DNA of 64,000 bases from Glandiceps talaboti. Taxonomy: Eukaryota; Hemichordata; Enteropneusta; Spengelidae. Under the pieces are notes generated by a model, which worked only from the letters and a program-made list of their open reading frames with translations, ran no database searches and was not told the DNA's origin. A program made the translations under genes and the position numbers. The stretch lies in NCBI RefSeq assembly GCF_964340395.1, contig NC_135559.1, forward strand, positions 2,465,501 to 2,529,500. Direction: 5' to 3'. Below, one piece after another: positions 42,001 through 47,500 of the stretch; the first letter of the stretch is position 1, and every line of letters starts with the position of its first letter.

Positions 42001-44020
42001 GGCAAATATCAAACTGCCTGGCATCAATTTTAGAACTAAGTGAGTATTCTGAAAAGGTGGCAAATATCAAACTGCCTGGCATCAATTTTAGAACTAAGTG
42101 AGTATTCTGAAAAGGTGGCAAATATCAAACTGCCTGGCATCAATTTTAGAACTAAGTGAGTATTCTGAAAAGGTGGCAAATATCAAACTACCTGGCATCA
42201 ATTTTAGAATAACATTTTGACATAACTTACAAACAAGTCACACTAAGTGAGTATTCTGAAAAGGTGGTAAATATCAAACTACCTGGCATCAATTTCAAAA
42301 TACTACTGAGTGACATAAAACTTACAAACTAGCGGTCTCACTGGTGAGATTCCATCTGCTTCCTATAAAGCCATTATCTTTAATGGATTCAGCCTTGATA
42401 TTACATTTACATTTACTATAGTTGGGAAAATAGTGACTGCATTCTACTAATTCTCACAACATTTCAACTTATTGTCAAAGTGTGAACTGATCCTTATACG
42501 ACGATTTATCTGTAAGTAGTTCACTATCCTTGAAGTAAGGAAATCTAACACATAAGAATAATTGATGAAATTCAAATTACAGTTTTGCCCCTAGCTACAG
42601 CTTACTGATTTTATTCACACATATGCTTACTGTAATGTATATATTATACAATAACAATGTAGCCACAAAATCTGACCTTTTTTCTGATCTTAAACCAAAT
42701 GTATACATAATTTCAGGTATTTTACATTACTGTACTGTATGAAATTCTACATTTTACAAATACTGAACGGATTATCTGAACTGAAAATATTAAAATATAT
42801 AAAAACTTACCATTTTCAATATTTTGTATTGATAGTATCAAAAGTACCATTTTTTATTTATTTGGAGCTATGTGTATTCTGCTGATTTTTATTTTTCATA
42901 TGGCATCAAACTAGTCAATGGAAATCATATCACCAACAATAGCAGAGTAAGGAATGGATCAAACGATTTTTTCCATTTTAATTTCTGTTTAATATGACAT
43001 ATCGGTCTATTGTTATCAATCACAATATGACATAAAATTGACCCTATAGAACTGTTATATTCATAGTATTCATGGAAATTTGTTTTAAAAAATTGATTGG
43101 CAAGAATTTTGAAGAGTGGACACCAAATGTACAATAAATATACAAGTGCATTCACATCAGGAAGTTAGGGTTAGGTTTGGGAATGATCTAGTGTTATAAA
43201 CACTCACATGAACAAGATTTATATAATGCCCTGACACTTCATTGTTTACATATGTCGTGATTTCTCTACATAGAGAGCTGTTTACTTCTCCAAGTTTGGT
43301 TGTTTTAATTTTTTTTAAAGATGAAGTTAAAAAAAAGAAATGTTTGAAATTCACATTGGTTGATTTTGTTAGATTCGTTGACACTTGAGATTAGGTGTGA
43401 TACATTAGCTTTGACCTTTAACCTCTATTATTCAATCCCTAATCGACTATGTGGCGATTCACAGTCAACATCTCTTTCAAAAAACGAAAGATGTCCAGAA
43501 ATTTCTGTTGCTCACATCAGAATGTCAACAGTTGGCACTTTCCAAGAACTACGACCCACGCGATCGTATGGTCTTATAAGTTATCTGTGTTGTTGACAGT
43601 ATAATTCTGTGCCAAGTCCCCAAGTCTTGTGAGGTTAATAGTTAGCTAAAGATATGACACGGTGTACCACACCTGTGGCGTATCAATAAGTAACCAGAAC
43701 AAATCATTACCGATTACATTTTTTTATCGGTTTACAAAATTTAAAAAAAAAGTGATACCTTGAAAAAAGTGAGAAATTGGCTTAGCACAGTTATGCGTAA
43801 TGTGGGTAAGCATGACCACTATAATTCAATTATCACCTACAGTACCGCTATGTGTTATGTTCTTCAATCATCCACACGTACATGTCATTATCGCTTGATG
43901 GACAAACAAAGTTACGTACGTTTGAAACACCTCTAGTTATCGCACACATCGGGCAATATTCAGAAACGTGTATTTTCTACTCACAAACGCTTCAGCCAGA
44001 CGGTTGAAATATTTAGACAT
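633..44020 (-). CDS. ATP11: P4-ATPase phospholipid flippase, ATP11 class (5' part; spliced, 3' end off window)
   Basis: Class-6 P4-ATPase, predicted to move aminophospholipids to the cytosolic leaflet, usually with a CDC50/TMEM30 partner (family knowledge). Exons in transcript order: 43985-44020, 21282-21401, 20563-20652, 17460-17540, 16466-16573, 15993-16121, 15277-15496, 14753-14834, 13844-13979, 12954-13035, 12090-12148, 11334-11552, 10466-10653, 9640-9782, 9064-9167, 8472-8585, 7910-8032, 7639-7787, 5924-6077, 5107-5209, 4531-4676, 3600-3659, then 1436-1622 or 633-819. All are flanked by GT/AG with consistent phase. Seen: actuator DGETNLK (about residue 182), M4 PISLY (354), phosphorylation DKTGT (Asp about 407), nucleotide-domain KGAE, TGDK (683) and GDGANDV (797). 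[12 protein letters not shown] in exon 13 resembles vertebrate ATP11B, and NLFEQFRR near M1 is shared by the ATP11 group. About 944 codons are visible of roughly 1130 usual; M7-M10 and the C-terminus lie left of base 1. The A/B/C paralogue cannot be assigned; an invertebrate pro-orthologue is likely. Confidence 0.95.
1436..1622 (-). CDS. ATP11: ATP11 exon 23a (M6 region, alternative 1)
   Basis: 187 nt, phase 0 in and 1 out. Starts [12 protein letters not shown], contains TSLPILVYG (M6) and ends just inside M7. It follows exon 22 as in the family (FSQQ then TLY). A second exon of the same length and phase lies 616 bp downstream at 633-819, and including both would shift frame. Confidence 0.95.
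2693..3030. mobile_element. Dispersed foldback repeat, copy 1
   Basis: A roughly 335-bp repeat also present at 51050-51391 and 57235-57650. The first half is an inverted repeat (TTATTCTCCAATATT against AATATTGGAAAATAA around a short loop). The second half is a non-palindromic tail with ACACAGCAGAACCAGTGATG. Probably a MITE-like element; superfamily not assigned. Confidence 0.6.
3600..3659 (-). CDS. ATP11: ATP11 exon 22 (M5)
   Basis: Twenty codons, phase 0 to 0: a hydrophobic segment ending AFSQQ, equivalent to the FSQQ that precedes TLYD in vertebrate ATP11 proteins. Confidence 0.95.
3676..4092 (-). mobile_element. tRNA-derived SINE with three tandem tRNA-like heads
   Basis: Read on the minus strand, GGCCGAGTGGTTAAACCACT (A-box side) and GGTTCGAACCC (B-box) recur three times at a period of 68-69 bp (about 3881-4090). 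They are followed by a SINE body and an (ATAA)n-like tail near 3680. Body and head resemble the elements at 10152-10434 and 58199-58400. These are SINE promoters rather than tRNA genes: there is no full cloverleaf. Confidence 0.7.
4531..4676 (-). CDS. ATP11: ATP11 exon 21 (M5 entry)
   Basis: 146 nt, phase 1 to 0. [10 protein letters not shown], then HGHWYYIR and LVQYFFYK leading into M5. Confidence 0.97.
5107..5209 (-). CDS. ATP11: ATP11 exon 20 (GDGANDV)
   Basis: 103 nt, phase 0 to 1. [20 protein letters not shown] holds the Mg-binding GDGANDV hinge motif (about residues 797-803). Confidence 0.98.
5428..5677. repeat. (ATC)n microsatellite
   Basis: About 250 bp of ATC/GTC/ACC triplets. The long Ser, Met or Ile open frames through it are repeat artefacts. 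It lies in the intron between ATP11 exons 20 and 19 (transcript numbering). Confidence 0.95.
5924..6077 (-). CDS. ATP11: ATP11 exon 19
   Basis: 154 nt, phase 2 to 0. ALVVDGMSL and [15 protein letters not shown], conserved P-domain blocks. Confidence 0.97.
6207..6440. repeat. Direct duplication, copy 1 (includes decoy exon-18 donor)
   Basis: About 220 bp nearly matching 7430-7650, beginning CAATTGGCAACCATCTCCCT. The partner copy ends in the true exon 18 donor; this one ends with the same CTTACTTTAATTTCA, so it is a decoy splice-site copy in the next intron. Confidence 0.75.
7430..7650. repeat. Direct duplication, copy 2 (overlaps exon-18 donor)
   Basis: Partner of 6207-6440. Its right end overlaps the last bases of ATP11 exon 18 and its donor, so the duplicated block crossed an exon-intron junction. 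Confidence 0.75.
7639..7787 (-). CDS. ATP11: ATP11 exon 18 (TGDK)
   Basis: 149 nt, phase 0 to 2. [12 protein letters not shown] is the P-domain TGDK motif (about residue 683). The exon end and donor recur about 1.2 kb away within a duplicated 220-bp intronic block. Confidence 0.97.
7910..8032 (-). CDS. ATP11: ATP11 exon 17
   Basis: Forty-one codons, phase 0 to 0. [20 protein letters not shown] followed by an AGIR end, the run-up to the TGDK motif. A GACA/CA microsatellite sits about 80 bp upstream of its acceptor. Confidence 0.97.
8112..8320. repeat. (GACA)n and (CA)n compound microsatellite
   Basis: GACA repeats (8112-8168) run into CA repeats with CATG interruptions (8174-8320), in the intron between ATP11 exons 16 and 17. 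ORFs across it are artefacts. Confidence 0.95.
8472..8585 (-). CDS. ATP11: ATP11 exon 16
   Basis: Thirty-eight codons, phase 0 to 0. Starts [12 protein letters not shown] and ends [11 protein letters not shown], as in ATP11 family members. Confidence 0.96.
8715..8842. repeat. Dispersed repeat shared with 41685-41853
   Basis: Contains TTTACCTCTATTTCCATCGT and upstream sequence (GATATGGTGAAAAGCGGTTAA) matching the region before the foldback at 41726. Here only the left arm is present. Confidence 0.5.
9064..9167 (-). CDS. ATP11: ATP11 exon 15 (KGAE)
   Basis: 104 nt, phase 1 to 0. [14 protein letters not shown] has the KGAE nucleotide-binding motif. Confidence 0.96.
9420..9635. repeat. Tandem repeat of about 80 bp, three copies
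   Basis: GTATGTTATCAGGAGATATT, then TTCTGCAAGAATTG and ATTCAGCTAAGTTAA recur three times with small differences, ending at the donor side of ATP11 exon 14. Confidence 0.7.
9640..9782 (-). CDS. ATP11: ATP11 exon 14 (nucleotide-binding domain)
   Basis: 143 nt, phase 2 to 1. Contains [19 protein letters not shown], a conserved P4 block. The donor is GTCTGT, non-consensus after GT, but the frame demands it. Confidence 0.94.
10152..10434 (-). mobile_element. tRNA-derived SINE
   Basis: On the minus strand it starts at about 10434 with GGTGGCCGAGTGGTTAGCTC, then a GGTACGAACC B-box-like motif and a body with AGTTTGACTCTACCATACAA, ending in a (TAAA)n tail (10152-10200). Same family as the SINEs at 3676 and 58199. 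Lies in the intron just past exon 13. Confidence 0.75.
10466..10653 (-). CDS. ATP11: ATP11 exon 13 (nucleotide-binding domain)
   Basis: 188 nt, phase 0 to 2. LALCHVVHV, a Lys/Gly-rich insert, then [15 protein letters not shown], the nucleotide-domain signature. Donor GTAAT. Confidence 0.97.
11334..11552 (-). CDS. ATP11: ATP11 exon 12 (phosphorylation site)
   Basis: Seventy-three codons, phase 0 to 0. [17 protein letters not shown] contains the catalytic aspartate (about residue 407) that is phosphorylated from ATP. Donor GTAAAA is weak. The acceptor-side sequence recurs in degenerate form at 11583-11700. Confidence 0.98.
11583..11700. repeat. Degenerate copies of ATP11 exon-12 acceptor region
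   Basis: The first exon-12 bases (plus-strand reading TTCATCTATGAGCTG, with the purine-rich acceptor flank) recur at about 11591 as TTCATCTATGAACTG and at about 11670 as TTCATCAATGAACTG, each followed by GGAAAAA-like sequence. Confidence 0.65.
11838..12000. repeat. (CTGT)n/(CTGC)n microsatellite
   Basis: Imperfect tetranucleotide repeat with longer TATTCTGTCTGCCAG interruptions, in an ATP11 intron. Confidence 0.9.
12090..12148 (-). CDS. ATP11: ATP11 exon 11
   Basis: 59 nt, phase 1 to 0. [20 protein letters not shown], matching the segment after M4. Donor GTAGGT. Confidence 0.95.
12693..12893. repeat. 22-bp minisatellite, about nine copies
   Basis: Unit TCCTCACTAAGATAGGGTGT plus GG, nearly perfect; one copy carries GGATG for GGGTG. 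The homogeneity suggests recent expansion. Confidence 0.95.
12954..13035 (-). CDS. ATP11: ATP11 exon 10 (M4, PISLY)
   Basis: 82 nt, phase 0 to 1. Carries M4 with [10 protein letters not shown]; the PISL motif (about residue 354) lies on the lipid path in P4-ATPases. Confidence 0.97.
13413..13582. mobile_element. MITE-like element with CAGTGTTTTTGC ends
   Basis: Inverted ends CAGTGTTTTTGCTAAG and CTTAGCAAAAACACTG, flanked by CATCT on both sides. The inner GTAGATTTTACC and TTACCGCC motifs recur near 32464-32760, 48425-48485 and 53030-53120. Probably a non-autonomous DNA transposon family. Confidence 0.6.
13844..13979 (-). CDS. ATP11: ATP11 exon 9 (M3)
   Basis: 136 nt, phase 2 to 0. A hydrophobic, cysteine-rich M3 (about residues 293-315) followed by a WY-rich luminal loop. 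The loop is shorter than in the human ATP11 proteins I recall. Confidence 0.93.
14753..14834 (-). CDS. ATP11: ATP11 exon 8 (pre-M3)
   Basis: 82 nt, phase 1 to 2. Encodes [15 protein letters not shown], the conserved stretch before M3. Confidence 0.95.
14946..15144. repeat. (AGGCA)n and (GGTGA)n pentanucleotide array
   Basis: AGGCA repeats (about 14951-14985) followed by about 140 bp of GGTGA repeats, in the intron between ATP11 exons 7 and 8. Confidence 0.95.
15277..15496 (-). CDS. ATP11: ATP11 exon 7 (actuator domain)
   Basis: 220 nt, phase 0 to 1, with [17 protein letters not shown] and [13 protein letters not shown], both strongly ATP11-like. Confidence 0.97.
15692..15911. repeat. (ATC)n microsatellite
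   Basis: About 220 bp of ATC/ACC triplets in the intron between ATP11 exons 6 and 7. Long Asp or Met frames across it are artefacts. Confidence 0.95.
15993..16121 (-). CDS. ATP11: ATP11 exon 6 (actuator domain, DGET)
   Basis: Forty-three codons, phase 0 to 0. Begins VGDYVKV and ends [12 protein letters not shown] is the dephosphorylation loop of P4-ATPases, at about residues 182-185. Confidence 0.98.
16466..16573 (-). CDS. ATP11: ATP11 exon 5 (entry to actuator domain)
   Basis: Thirty-six codons, phase 0 to 0, starting [15 protein letters not shown], the conserved P4 sequence just after M2. Confidence 0.97.
16668..16745. repeat. (CTAAT)n pentanucleotide repeat
   Basis: About 15 pentamers of CTAAT with a short CTAAG variant block in the middle. 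Confidence 0.92.
17078..17500. repeat. 73-bp minisatellite spanning ATP11 exon-4 donor, six copies
   Basis: Copies start at 17078, 17151, 17224, 17297, 17370 and 17443, an exact 73-bp period. The last is the true junction (exon end 17460). The other five lie in the intron and each keeps about 30 exon bases and the GTGAGT donor on the minus strand. Confidence 0.95.
17460..17540 (-). CDS. ATP11: ATP11 exon 4 (M2)
   Basis: Twenty-seven codons, phase 0 to 0, containing the [15 protein letters not shown] and VTAVKQ stretches of the M1-M2 loop and M2. Its last 30 bases and GTGAGT donor are repeated five more times downstream in the intron (see the 73-bp array at 17078-17500). Confidence 0.96.
17954..18220. 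mobile_element. hAT-like MITE, copy 1
   Basis: Ends TAGTGTGCCCTCTAA and TTAGAGGGCATACTG. Related to 26734-26999 and 37698-38109 but in the opposite orientation, with an internal ~100-bp unit in two tandem copies. The flanking 8-mers (AACGTGGC and GACAGGGC) match only partly, so this may be an older insertion. Confidence 0.7.
18261..18592. repeat. 166-bp tandem duplication
   Basis: Two near-identical 166-bp units, starting CTGGTGAGGGTGGAGTAATA at 18261 and CTGCTGAGGGTGGAGTAATA at 18427. Confidence 0.9.
18861..18962. repeat. (CA)n microsatellite
   Basis: CA repeats, purest at 18881-18936, with CATA interruptions on both sides. No coding value. Confidence 0.95.
19497..19850. repeat. Separated direct repeat of about 100 bp
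   Basis: CTGTAGTTACCTTG, AATTTGAATCAATCACTGAC and a downstream TATACTG block occur at about 19518-19572 and again at about 19780-19833. Rest of the intron between exons 3 and 4 shows nothing else I can name. Confidence 0.6.
20563..20652 (-). CDS. ATP11: ATP11 exon 3 (pre-M1/M1)
   Basis: Thirty codons, phase 0 to 0, with [16 protein letters not shown], a near-invariant P4-ATPase block leading into M1. Confidence 0.97.
21282..21401 (-). CDS. ATP11: ATP11 exon 2
   Basis: Forty codons, phase 0 to 0. Starts with a run of five prolines, then RTVFVNHK and NRIVSSK, the N-terminal segment typical of ATP11 proteins just before M1. Donor GTAAG at the low-coordinate end. Confidence 0.93.
21965..22236. 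mobile_element. hAT-like MITE (CAGGGG family), copy 1
   Basis: Ends CAGGGGCGAACAAAT and ATTTGTTCACCTCTG, flanked by CATACATG (21957-21964) and CATACATC (22237-22244), a 7-of-8 match to an 8-bp target duplication. The inside carries repeated GGTCC/GGACC motifs and no coding. A reversed second copy is at 46131-46400. Confidence 0.85.
24416..24985. repeat. Minisatellite of AAGTCTCTGACCTGTT-type units
   Basis: About 570 bp of 15- to 17-bp units (TCTCTGA plus CTGTTAA or CTGCCAA), arranged in longer higher-order blocks of about 100 bp with GAACCTGAACTGCCAGG. Confidence 0.93.
26734..26999. mobile_element. hAT-like MITE (CAGTGTGCCC family), copy 2
   Basis: Ends CAGTATGTCCTCTAA and TTAGAGGGCACACTG with a perfect 8-bp target duplication CTCACAAA at 26726-26733 and 27000-27007. 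About 100 bp of the left part is tandemly duplicated. 8-bp duplications and CAGTG-type ends fit the hAT superfamily. No transposase, so non-autonomous. Confidence 0.9.
27676..27815. repeat. 34-bp minisatellite, four copies
   Basis: Unit built from GGCACACAGATAAGGCAAGA and CATCTTTGCAATAT. The minus-strand reading as a short Cys-containing peptide is an artefact. Confidence 0.92.
28036..28510. repeat. Minisatellite of about 60-bp units
   Basis: CACTGGTCTAGTCCCTATA or CACATAGTCTAGTTCCTATA, then GTATCGTTATGATTTACACC, repeated about eight times with two alternating unit types. Confidence 0.9.
29722..29872. repeat. (CATA)n microsatellite
   Basis: About 150 bp of near-perfect CATA repeats. Confidence 0.97.
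29899..29975. repeat. (CA)n microsatellite between duplicated flanks
   Basis: Pure CA run bounded on both sides by ACTAACTCCATGCTAA, so the flank is duplicated around it. Confidence 0.96.
31661..31881. mobile_element. GC-rich palindromic element with 10-bp target duplication
   Basis: A near-perfect inverted repeat with arms of about 100 bp. Outer ends are AGACTGTCGACAGTC and GACTGTCGACAGTCT; inner motifs are CTACGTTTTATCTAA and GCGCTCCGATCC with its partner GGATCGGAGCGC, around a loop with CGGGCCTTCGGCC. AGTCAAGTGT flanks both sides (31651-31660 and 31882-31891). No coding. Much more GC-rich than its surroundings. Class not assigned; a foldback or Mutator-like MITE is possible. Confidence 0.85.
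32464..32760. repeat. Rearranged copies of the CAGTGTTTTTGC element family
   Basis: CAGTGTTTTTACTAAGGGTGG and CAGTGTTTTAGCAGGGTGG with GGTAAGCAGGTAAAATCTACC are tandemly arranged, then TTTTATTGGGGGTTTCCAAA. Matches the inside and ends of the element at 13413-13582. Confidence 0.55.
33019..33675. repeat. 107- to 112-bp minisatellite, six copies
   Basis: Unit contains AATTGAAAGATGAAAACCAC, TGTCAGGGTAATATTCATCA and CACATCACAGATAATGCCGA. Neighbouring copies differ mainly by a small TATA indel. Not CRISPR: no spacers. Confidence 0.95.
34076..34125. repeat. (TTTA)n repeat
   Basis: About 50 bp of TTTA/TTTAT; no SINE head was found next to it. Confidence 0.85.
34237..34292. repeat. (ATAAC)n pentanucleotide repeat
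   Basis: About 11 near-perfect ATAAC units. Confidence 0.95.
34620..34930. mobile_element. Dispersed repeat, copy 1 (inverted partner 56395-56700)
   Basis: About 300 bp including AATTGTTTCTGGTCAGGACA, GTTACTGTTCTTTTTATTTA, TCATGATTGGCTCTGC and GGTATTTAAGTGATG. Present in reverse complement in a TUBGCP3 intron. No coding; class not assigned. Confidence 0.7.
36587..37085 (+). other. Unrecognised open stretch, possibly a decayed coding relic
   Basis: Two offset reading frames (36596-36865, 89 codons; 36855-37082, 75 codons) with mixed, Lys-rich composition unlike the simple repeats nearby. I recognise no domain. No splice logic or start context supports a gene; a frameshifted remnant of a mobile element is one possibility. 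Confidence 0.2.
37698..38109. mobile_element. hAT-like MITE (CAGTGTGCCC family), copy 3
   Basis: Ends CCATGTGCCCTCTAA and GATGGCACACTG with a perfect 8-bp target duplication TTGTCTAC at 37690-37697 and 38110-38117. About 240 bp (roughly 37800-38037) without a match in copies 1 and 2 interrupts the middle, probably a nested insertion. Confidence 0.85.
39014..39185. repeat. (CA)n/(CACAC) microsatellite
   Basis: CA run (39036-39086) plus a second shorter run (39124-39144). A (CATA)n run follows at 39317-39352. Confidence 0.93.
39757..40118. mobile_element. Large foldback (inverted repeat) element
   Basis: Arms of about 140 bp: AGTGGCCATATGGATGA, TTGGTATTTATTTTGGATTT and CATATACCAAGTCCATGTTC on the left recur as reverse complement on the right, around an AT-rich centre. 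A partial relative (AAAATCCAAAATAAATACCA) lies at about 49740-49790. Non-coding, MITE-like. Confidence 0.75.
40350..40820. repeat. Minisatellite of about 60-bp units
   Basis: GGTGCTACTAACATCACTAC, TATGTATGGGTGTGTGCTAC and CATAGACAGTGTCTAT repeat about eight times; some copies lack internal blocks. The apparent plus-strand peptides are artefacts. Confidence 0.92.
41726..41853. mobile_element. Short foldback element
   Basis: Arms of about 45 bp start TTTATTTACCTC and end GAGGTAAATAA, with inner CGAGTGATCGC and GCGGTGATCACTCCG around a small loop. The left arm and upstream flank also occur at 8715-8842. Confidence 0.65.
41990..42300. repeat. 58-bp minisatellite, about five copies
   Basis: Unit has GGCAAATATCAAACTGCCTG, GCATCAATTTTAGAACTAAG and TGAGTATTCTGAAAAG; outer copies are diverged. 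Confidence 0.92.
43985..44020 (-). CDS. ATP11: ATP11 exon 1 (start codon)
   Basis: Twelve codons, [12 protein letters not shown], ending at a GTGAGT donor in phase 0, which joins exon 2 in frame. An in-frame TGA lies at 44059-44057, 36 nt upstream of the ATG. The short N-terminus is poorly conserved in the family, so this is the least certain exon; it rests on position, donor and frame, and another first exon inside the 22.6 kb intron is possible. Confidence 0.6.
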
Positions 44021-44511
44021 GTTGTTTCGGTCTTCTTTTCCTTCGCATAACAATATTCAAGGTGATGTTAAGAGTAATTGGGTCGATTTGAGCCCGAGTT
44101 TCAGAAGTCCGTCTGCGCTGTATCAGCCATGTTGATAGTTACTTTGAAGCTGTGCATCATGGGTATATCTTCAACATAAAAGAAAATTAAGTTTCATGAC
44201 AAATTCCCAACTACCAAATGAAAATGTCAATATTTCGGGCCACAAATCATCTGTATCGTTGGTTTATTCTCAAAGGAATGTCCAGAATATTGTGAAAAGT
44301 GGATGTTGAGTTTTAAATAACAAATAAAAGCATCTAAAAATGTAAAGTTTAATGACCCCTTGTCAAGAGCACATTGGAGAAAACAATATACTTCCAAACT
44401 AACAAACTTACCGCGGAAAACAAAATGGCTGACTACGATTAGTAGTGAAAAGTGACTTTACGTTAAAAATAGTAATTTTATATTTATTTTACGTAGCTCA
44501 TAACTTGAAAG
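44021..44511. promoter_or_regulatory. Shared divergent promoter region of ATP11 and TUBGCP3
   Basis: The 491 bp between the two opposed start codons must hold both 5' UTRs and probably both core promoters. No TATA box is well placed. Two YY1-like cores face opposite ways: GCCATGTT at 44126-44133 and AAAATGGC at 44422-44429. YY1 sites are typical of TATA-less bidirectional promoters in animals (general knowledge). In-frame stops precede both ATGs (44059-44057 minus, 44506-44508 plus). Confidence 0.7.
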
Positions 44512-44596
44512 ATGGCATTGACTCATGCCGGCGATCCGAAAAACCCAACTAATTTATTGAAGAGCTTGGTATGTCATGTTACCAAAAGGAGGGAAG
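44512..44596 (+). CDS. TUBGCP3: TUBGCP3 exon 1
   Basis: 85 nt, start to phase 1. [20 protein letters not shown] resembles the GCP3 N-terminal helix. Donor GTAAGT; in-frame stop at 44506-44508. Confidence 0.92.
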
Positions 44597-47500
44597 GTAA
44601 GTTCCTGGGTGTCCACTGACTACGTCGTGCTGTCAATTTCTTGACGGGACATGTTTTGGATGTTTATTTCACTGCGTTTAACGATCAAATTCCAATAATG
44701 TTTGTGTATGAGTGTAGGCCATCGATGATAAAGATTCGTAATCAAGATTTGCATTACATATCACTGAAAAGAACTTGTTGAATTTGGACAAGATTACATC
44801 TAATTTACTAGTAAATTACGGCAACCTCGCATGTGTGATTTGTTGTGACTGTCCTCCGTTGCAATATGGCATGTATTGTATCATGTATTTCCATCTACAT
44901 TTTGCCAAATTTTCACACAATTTCAATAGTTGTCTACTTATCTTTTCTGCAATGCAATATGATTAAATATTCATAATGGACATTGTGCATTGTTAAGAAT
45001 TTTTTTATATTATATATTAATAATTTTTGGATGTGAAGTTTAATATTTCCCTTTTGCTCTTTTTTTTTAAATGAATGATACTGCATATTTTTTAGTTTGC
45101 GTTTGCATAATGACATTAAGTTGTAATAAGAAATTCTTTCAAACTATTGTTCTTCTCTATTTGTAGTAATTAAAATAAATAATAATAACTGCATCTGACA
45201 AATGAAATTCTTTTGATAAACCAAATGTCAATATACCTATGCAAACTACAAAATGCATATTTTCAGAAAACATAGAATGTCCACATCCTCCTTTGAAATT
45301 CAGCAAAACTGAAATGTTTCTATTAAGGTTTGACATTTTTACCAGTCAATAAAAGTAAAAATTTTGATAGTATCAAGCAAAACACCATCCCCTTCAAGTT
45401 TTACACACACACATACACACACACACTCACACGCACACACACACATACACATACAAACACACATGCATACATACACACACACTCACACATACACATACTC
45501 TCACACACACACACACACACACATGTATATTTGTCTCATGTGATTGTGTCACATCTTGATCATTACAAGTTTAGTGAAGTCAAAGAAGTGGTGCTCCTTT
45601 CATTTTAATAATTTTCTAATGAATGTTTATATGATTATATATTTTTTCTTCATTTCTTCAGATGAGGCTGGACCATACTTTCAACATGCTCTCAGAGTAA
45701 TAGGAAGGTGAGTTCACATTGTACTATTCTGAACAGTAACTTTGTTTTCCCTGAACAATGTAACAATGTTACCAAGCCCTTGCAATTTCAAGTACCTCTT
45801 GCTATGATAAATATCATTGTCCAAACCACTGCATATCAAAATATTGTCAAACCAGACTCTCCCTTCCTGGTCTTTAAATGACACATACAGAAGGTGATAT
45901 TAGTCTCTAACAGTGAGCCCTCGTCAAATTTAGGAATGAATTCTGTGGAGACCAATTTTATGCTAGAAGTATTCATTCAATCTGCCTACCTCACAGAGAT
46001 AAGTAAATATATTTATTTTGCAGTCAAATGGAACCATCAATTGAAAAGGATGAATTTCAAATTGCAGAAAGAATTAAAAAGAAATGTAAGTATCTTTGAC
46101 ATGATGATCTTGAATAACAACAGCATGAATCAGGGGTGAACAAATCCACTGGTCCTGGGTCCGGGACTAGCAATTTTTTTGGGCAGACCACACAAATGTT
46201 ACCATGTCTGGTCCGTTGGACCAGTACCTTACTGTTAATAACTATGTTAAAAAGTTGTCTGAATATACAGATTCATAGGTGAGATTTAATGTTTCACATT
46301 AGCAGGGCCTGGGACCACTAATTCTTTCAACAGGACCACTGGATTTTTTAAGGCATCGGTCCGGGGACCACCAGTTCACAAAATGATTTGTTCACCCCTG
46401 TGAATGATATAGCTATACTTTTTGTATGCACTACATATAAATCCTTTACTATGTATTGCATCCATTCTCATTGTAAGAATCAGTCAAAGTAGAAATTGTA
46501 AAAGTGGTCAGACATTGAAAGTGTTGATGGTGACCAGACCAGACCAGACCTCGACATATCACTTTGGTTCTGTTGTATGGAGATGTTAATTATGTGAGAG
46601 GCATTTTCTTCAAAGTTATATTTACAAATACACATGCCTATCAAGTTAAAAAATTCAGTAAAATGACTATTACTGTATTAGGGATGCAGGTGAAATACAC
46701 AATTATCAATGAATGCAAAGAGAATATTAAAACTGGACTCAGTGTATGTCAAGTCTTTTTGTTGAGTTCAGCTGCTGAATATTGCATTGTATGATTTTAA
46801 TCCAAATGATATCTCTTTTTAGTGGTCAGACAAGGCAGACAACAAGATGCTGCTAGGTTTTCAGAATTACACAGGAAACTCCAGAGCCAGGTAAGATTAA
46901 TGTACAAAGCCATTACCCAGTCAACATTTATGAAGTTAGATAAGTGGATTGAAAGTAGACTGAAGCACTAATTCAGTTTCTAGAGGTGCATAATTTCATC
47001 AGTATTTATAAATTATGGCTGACACAAAATTAATAATATATTAACTGTGTAAACATAGAAGTGGTGAAAGTAATAAATGTTTGTTCTTTATTACTAGACT
47101 CATTAATTCAAAGCAGACTTTTCTGATGTTGATATCATTTATCTTCTCCAGCTCATGAATCCCTTTCTGATTTGTCAGCAAGTTTCAACGCAATGTTGAG
47201 TAGCCTGGTATTAAAACACGCTGGTGCAGGTATTAACCTTTCCAGTTGCCAATACATACTGGTGAGGTGTTAGTAACAACCCCATCTTTGCACAGAGCTA
47301 GTCTGGTGTTAACATAGGACTGGTGTAGGCATTTACCCTTCCAGTTGTTAACACATGCTGGTTAAGTGTACGTGCCATCCTGTTGTTAGTACTGAACTAC
47401 AGTAGTCCACAGTTTGCTCTGTCAGGAAGTGATTCTTGAGCGGGGCTGTACATCAACATATATTATACTGTAATGCATATAATCTAGTTTGTGCGCCTAG

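Larger units (their letters stand above)
21402..43984 (-). other. ATP11 intron 1 (22.6 kb)
   Basis: Inferred from exons 1 and 2. Apart from the repeats and elements listed separately I found no exon, RNA gene or convincing ORF in it. Quiet stretches are 22245-24415, 24986-26733, 27008-27675, 28511-29720, 29976-31650, 31892-32463, 35000-37697 and 42300-43984: AT-rich, with many short ACATGTA motifs. Confidence 0.6.
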
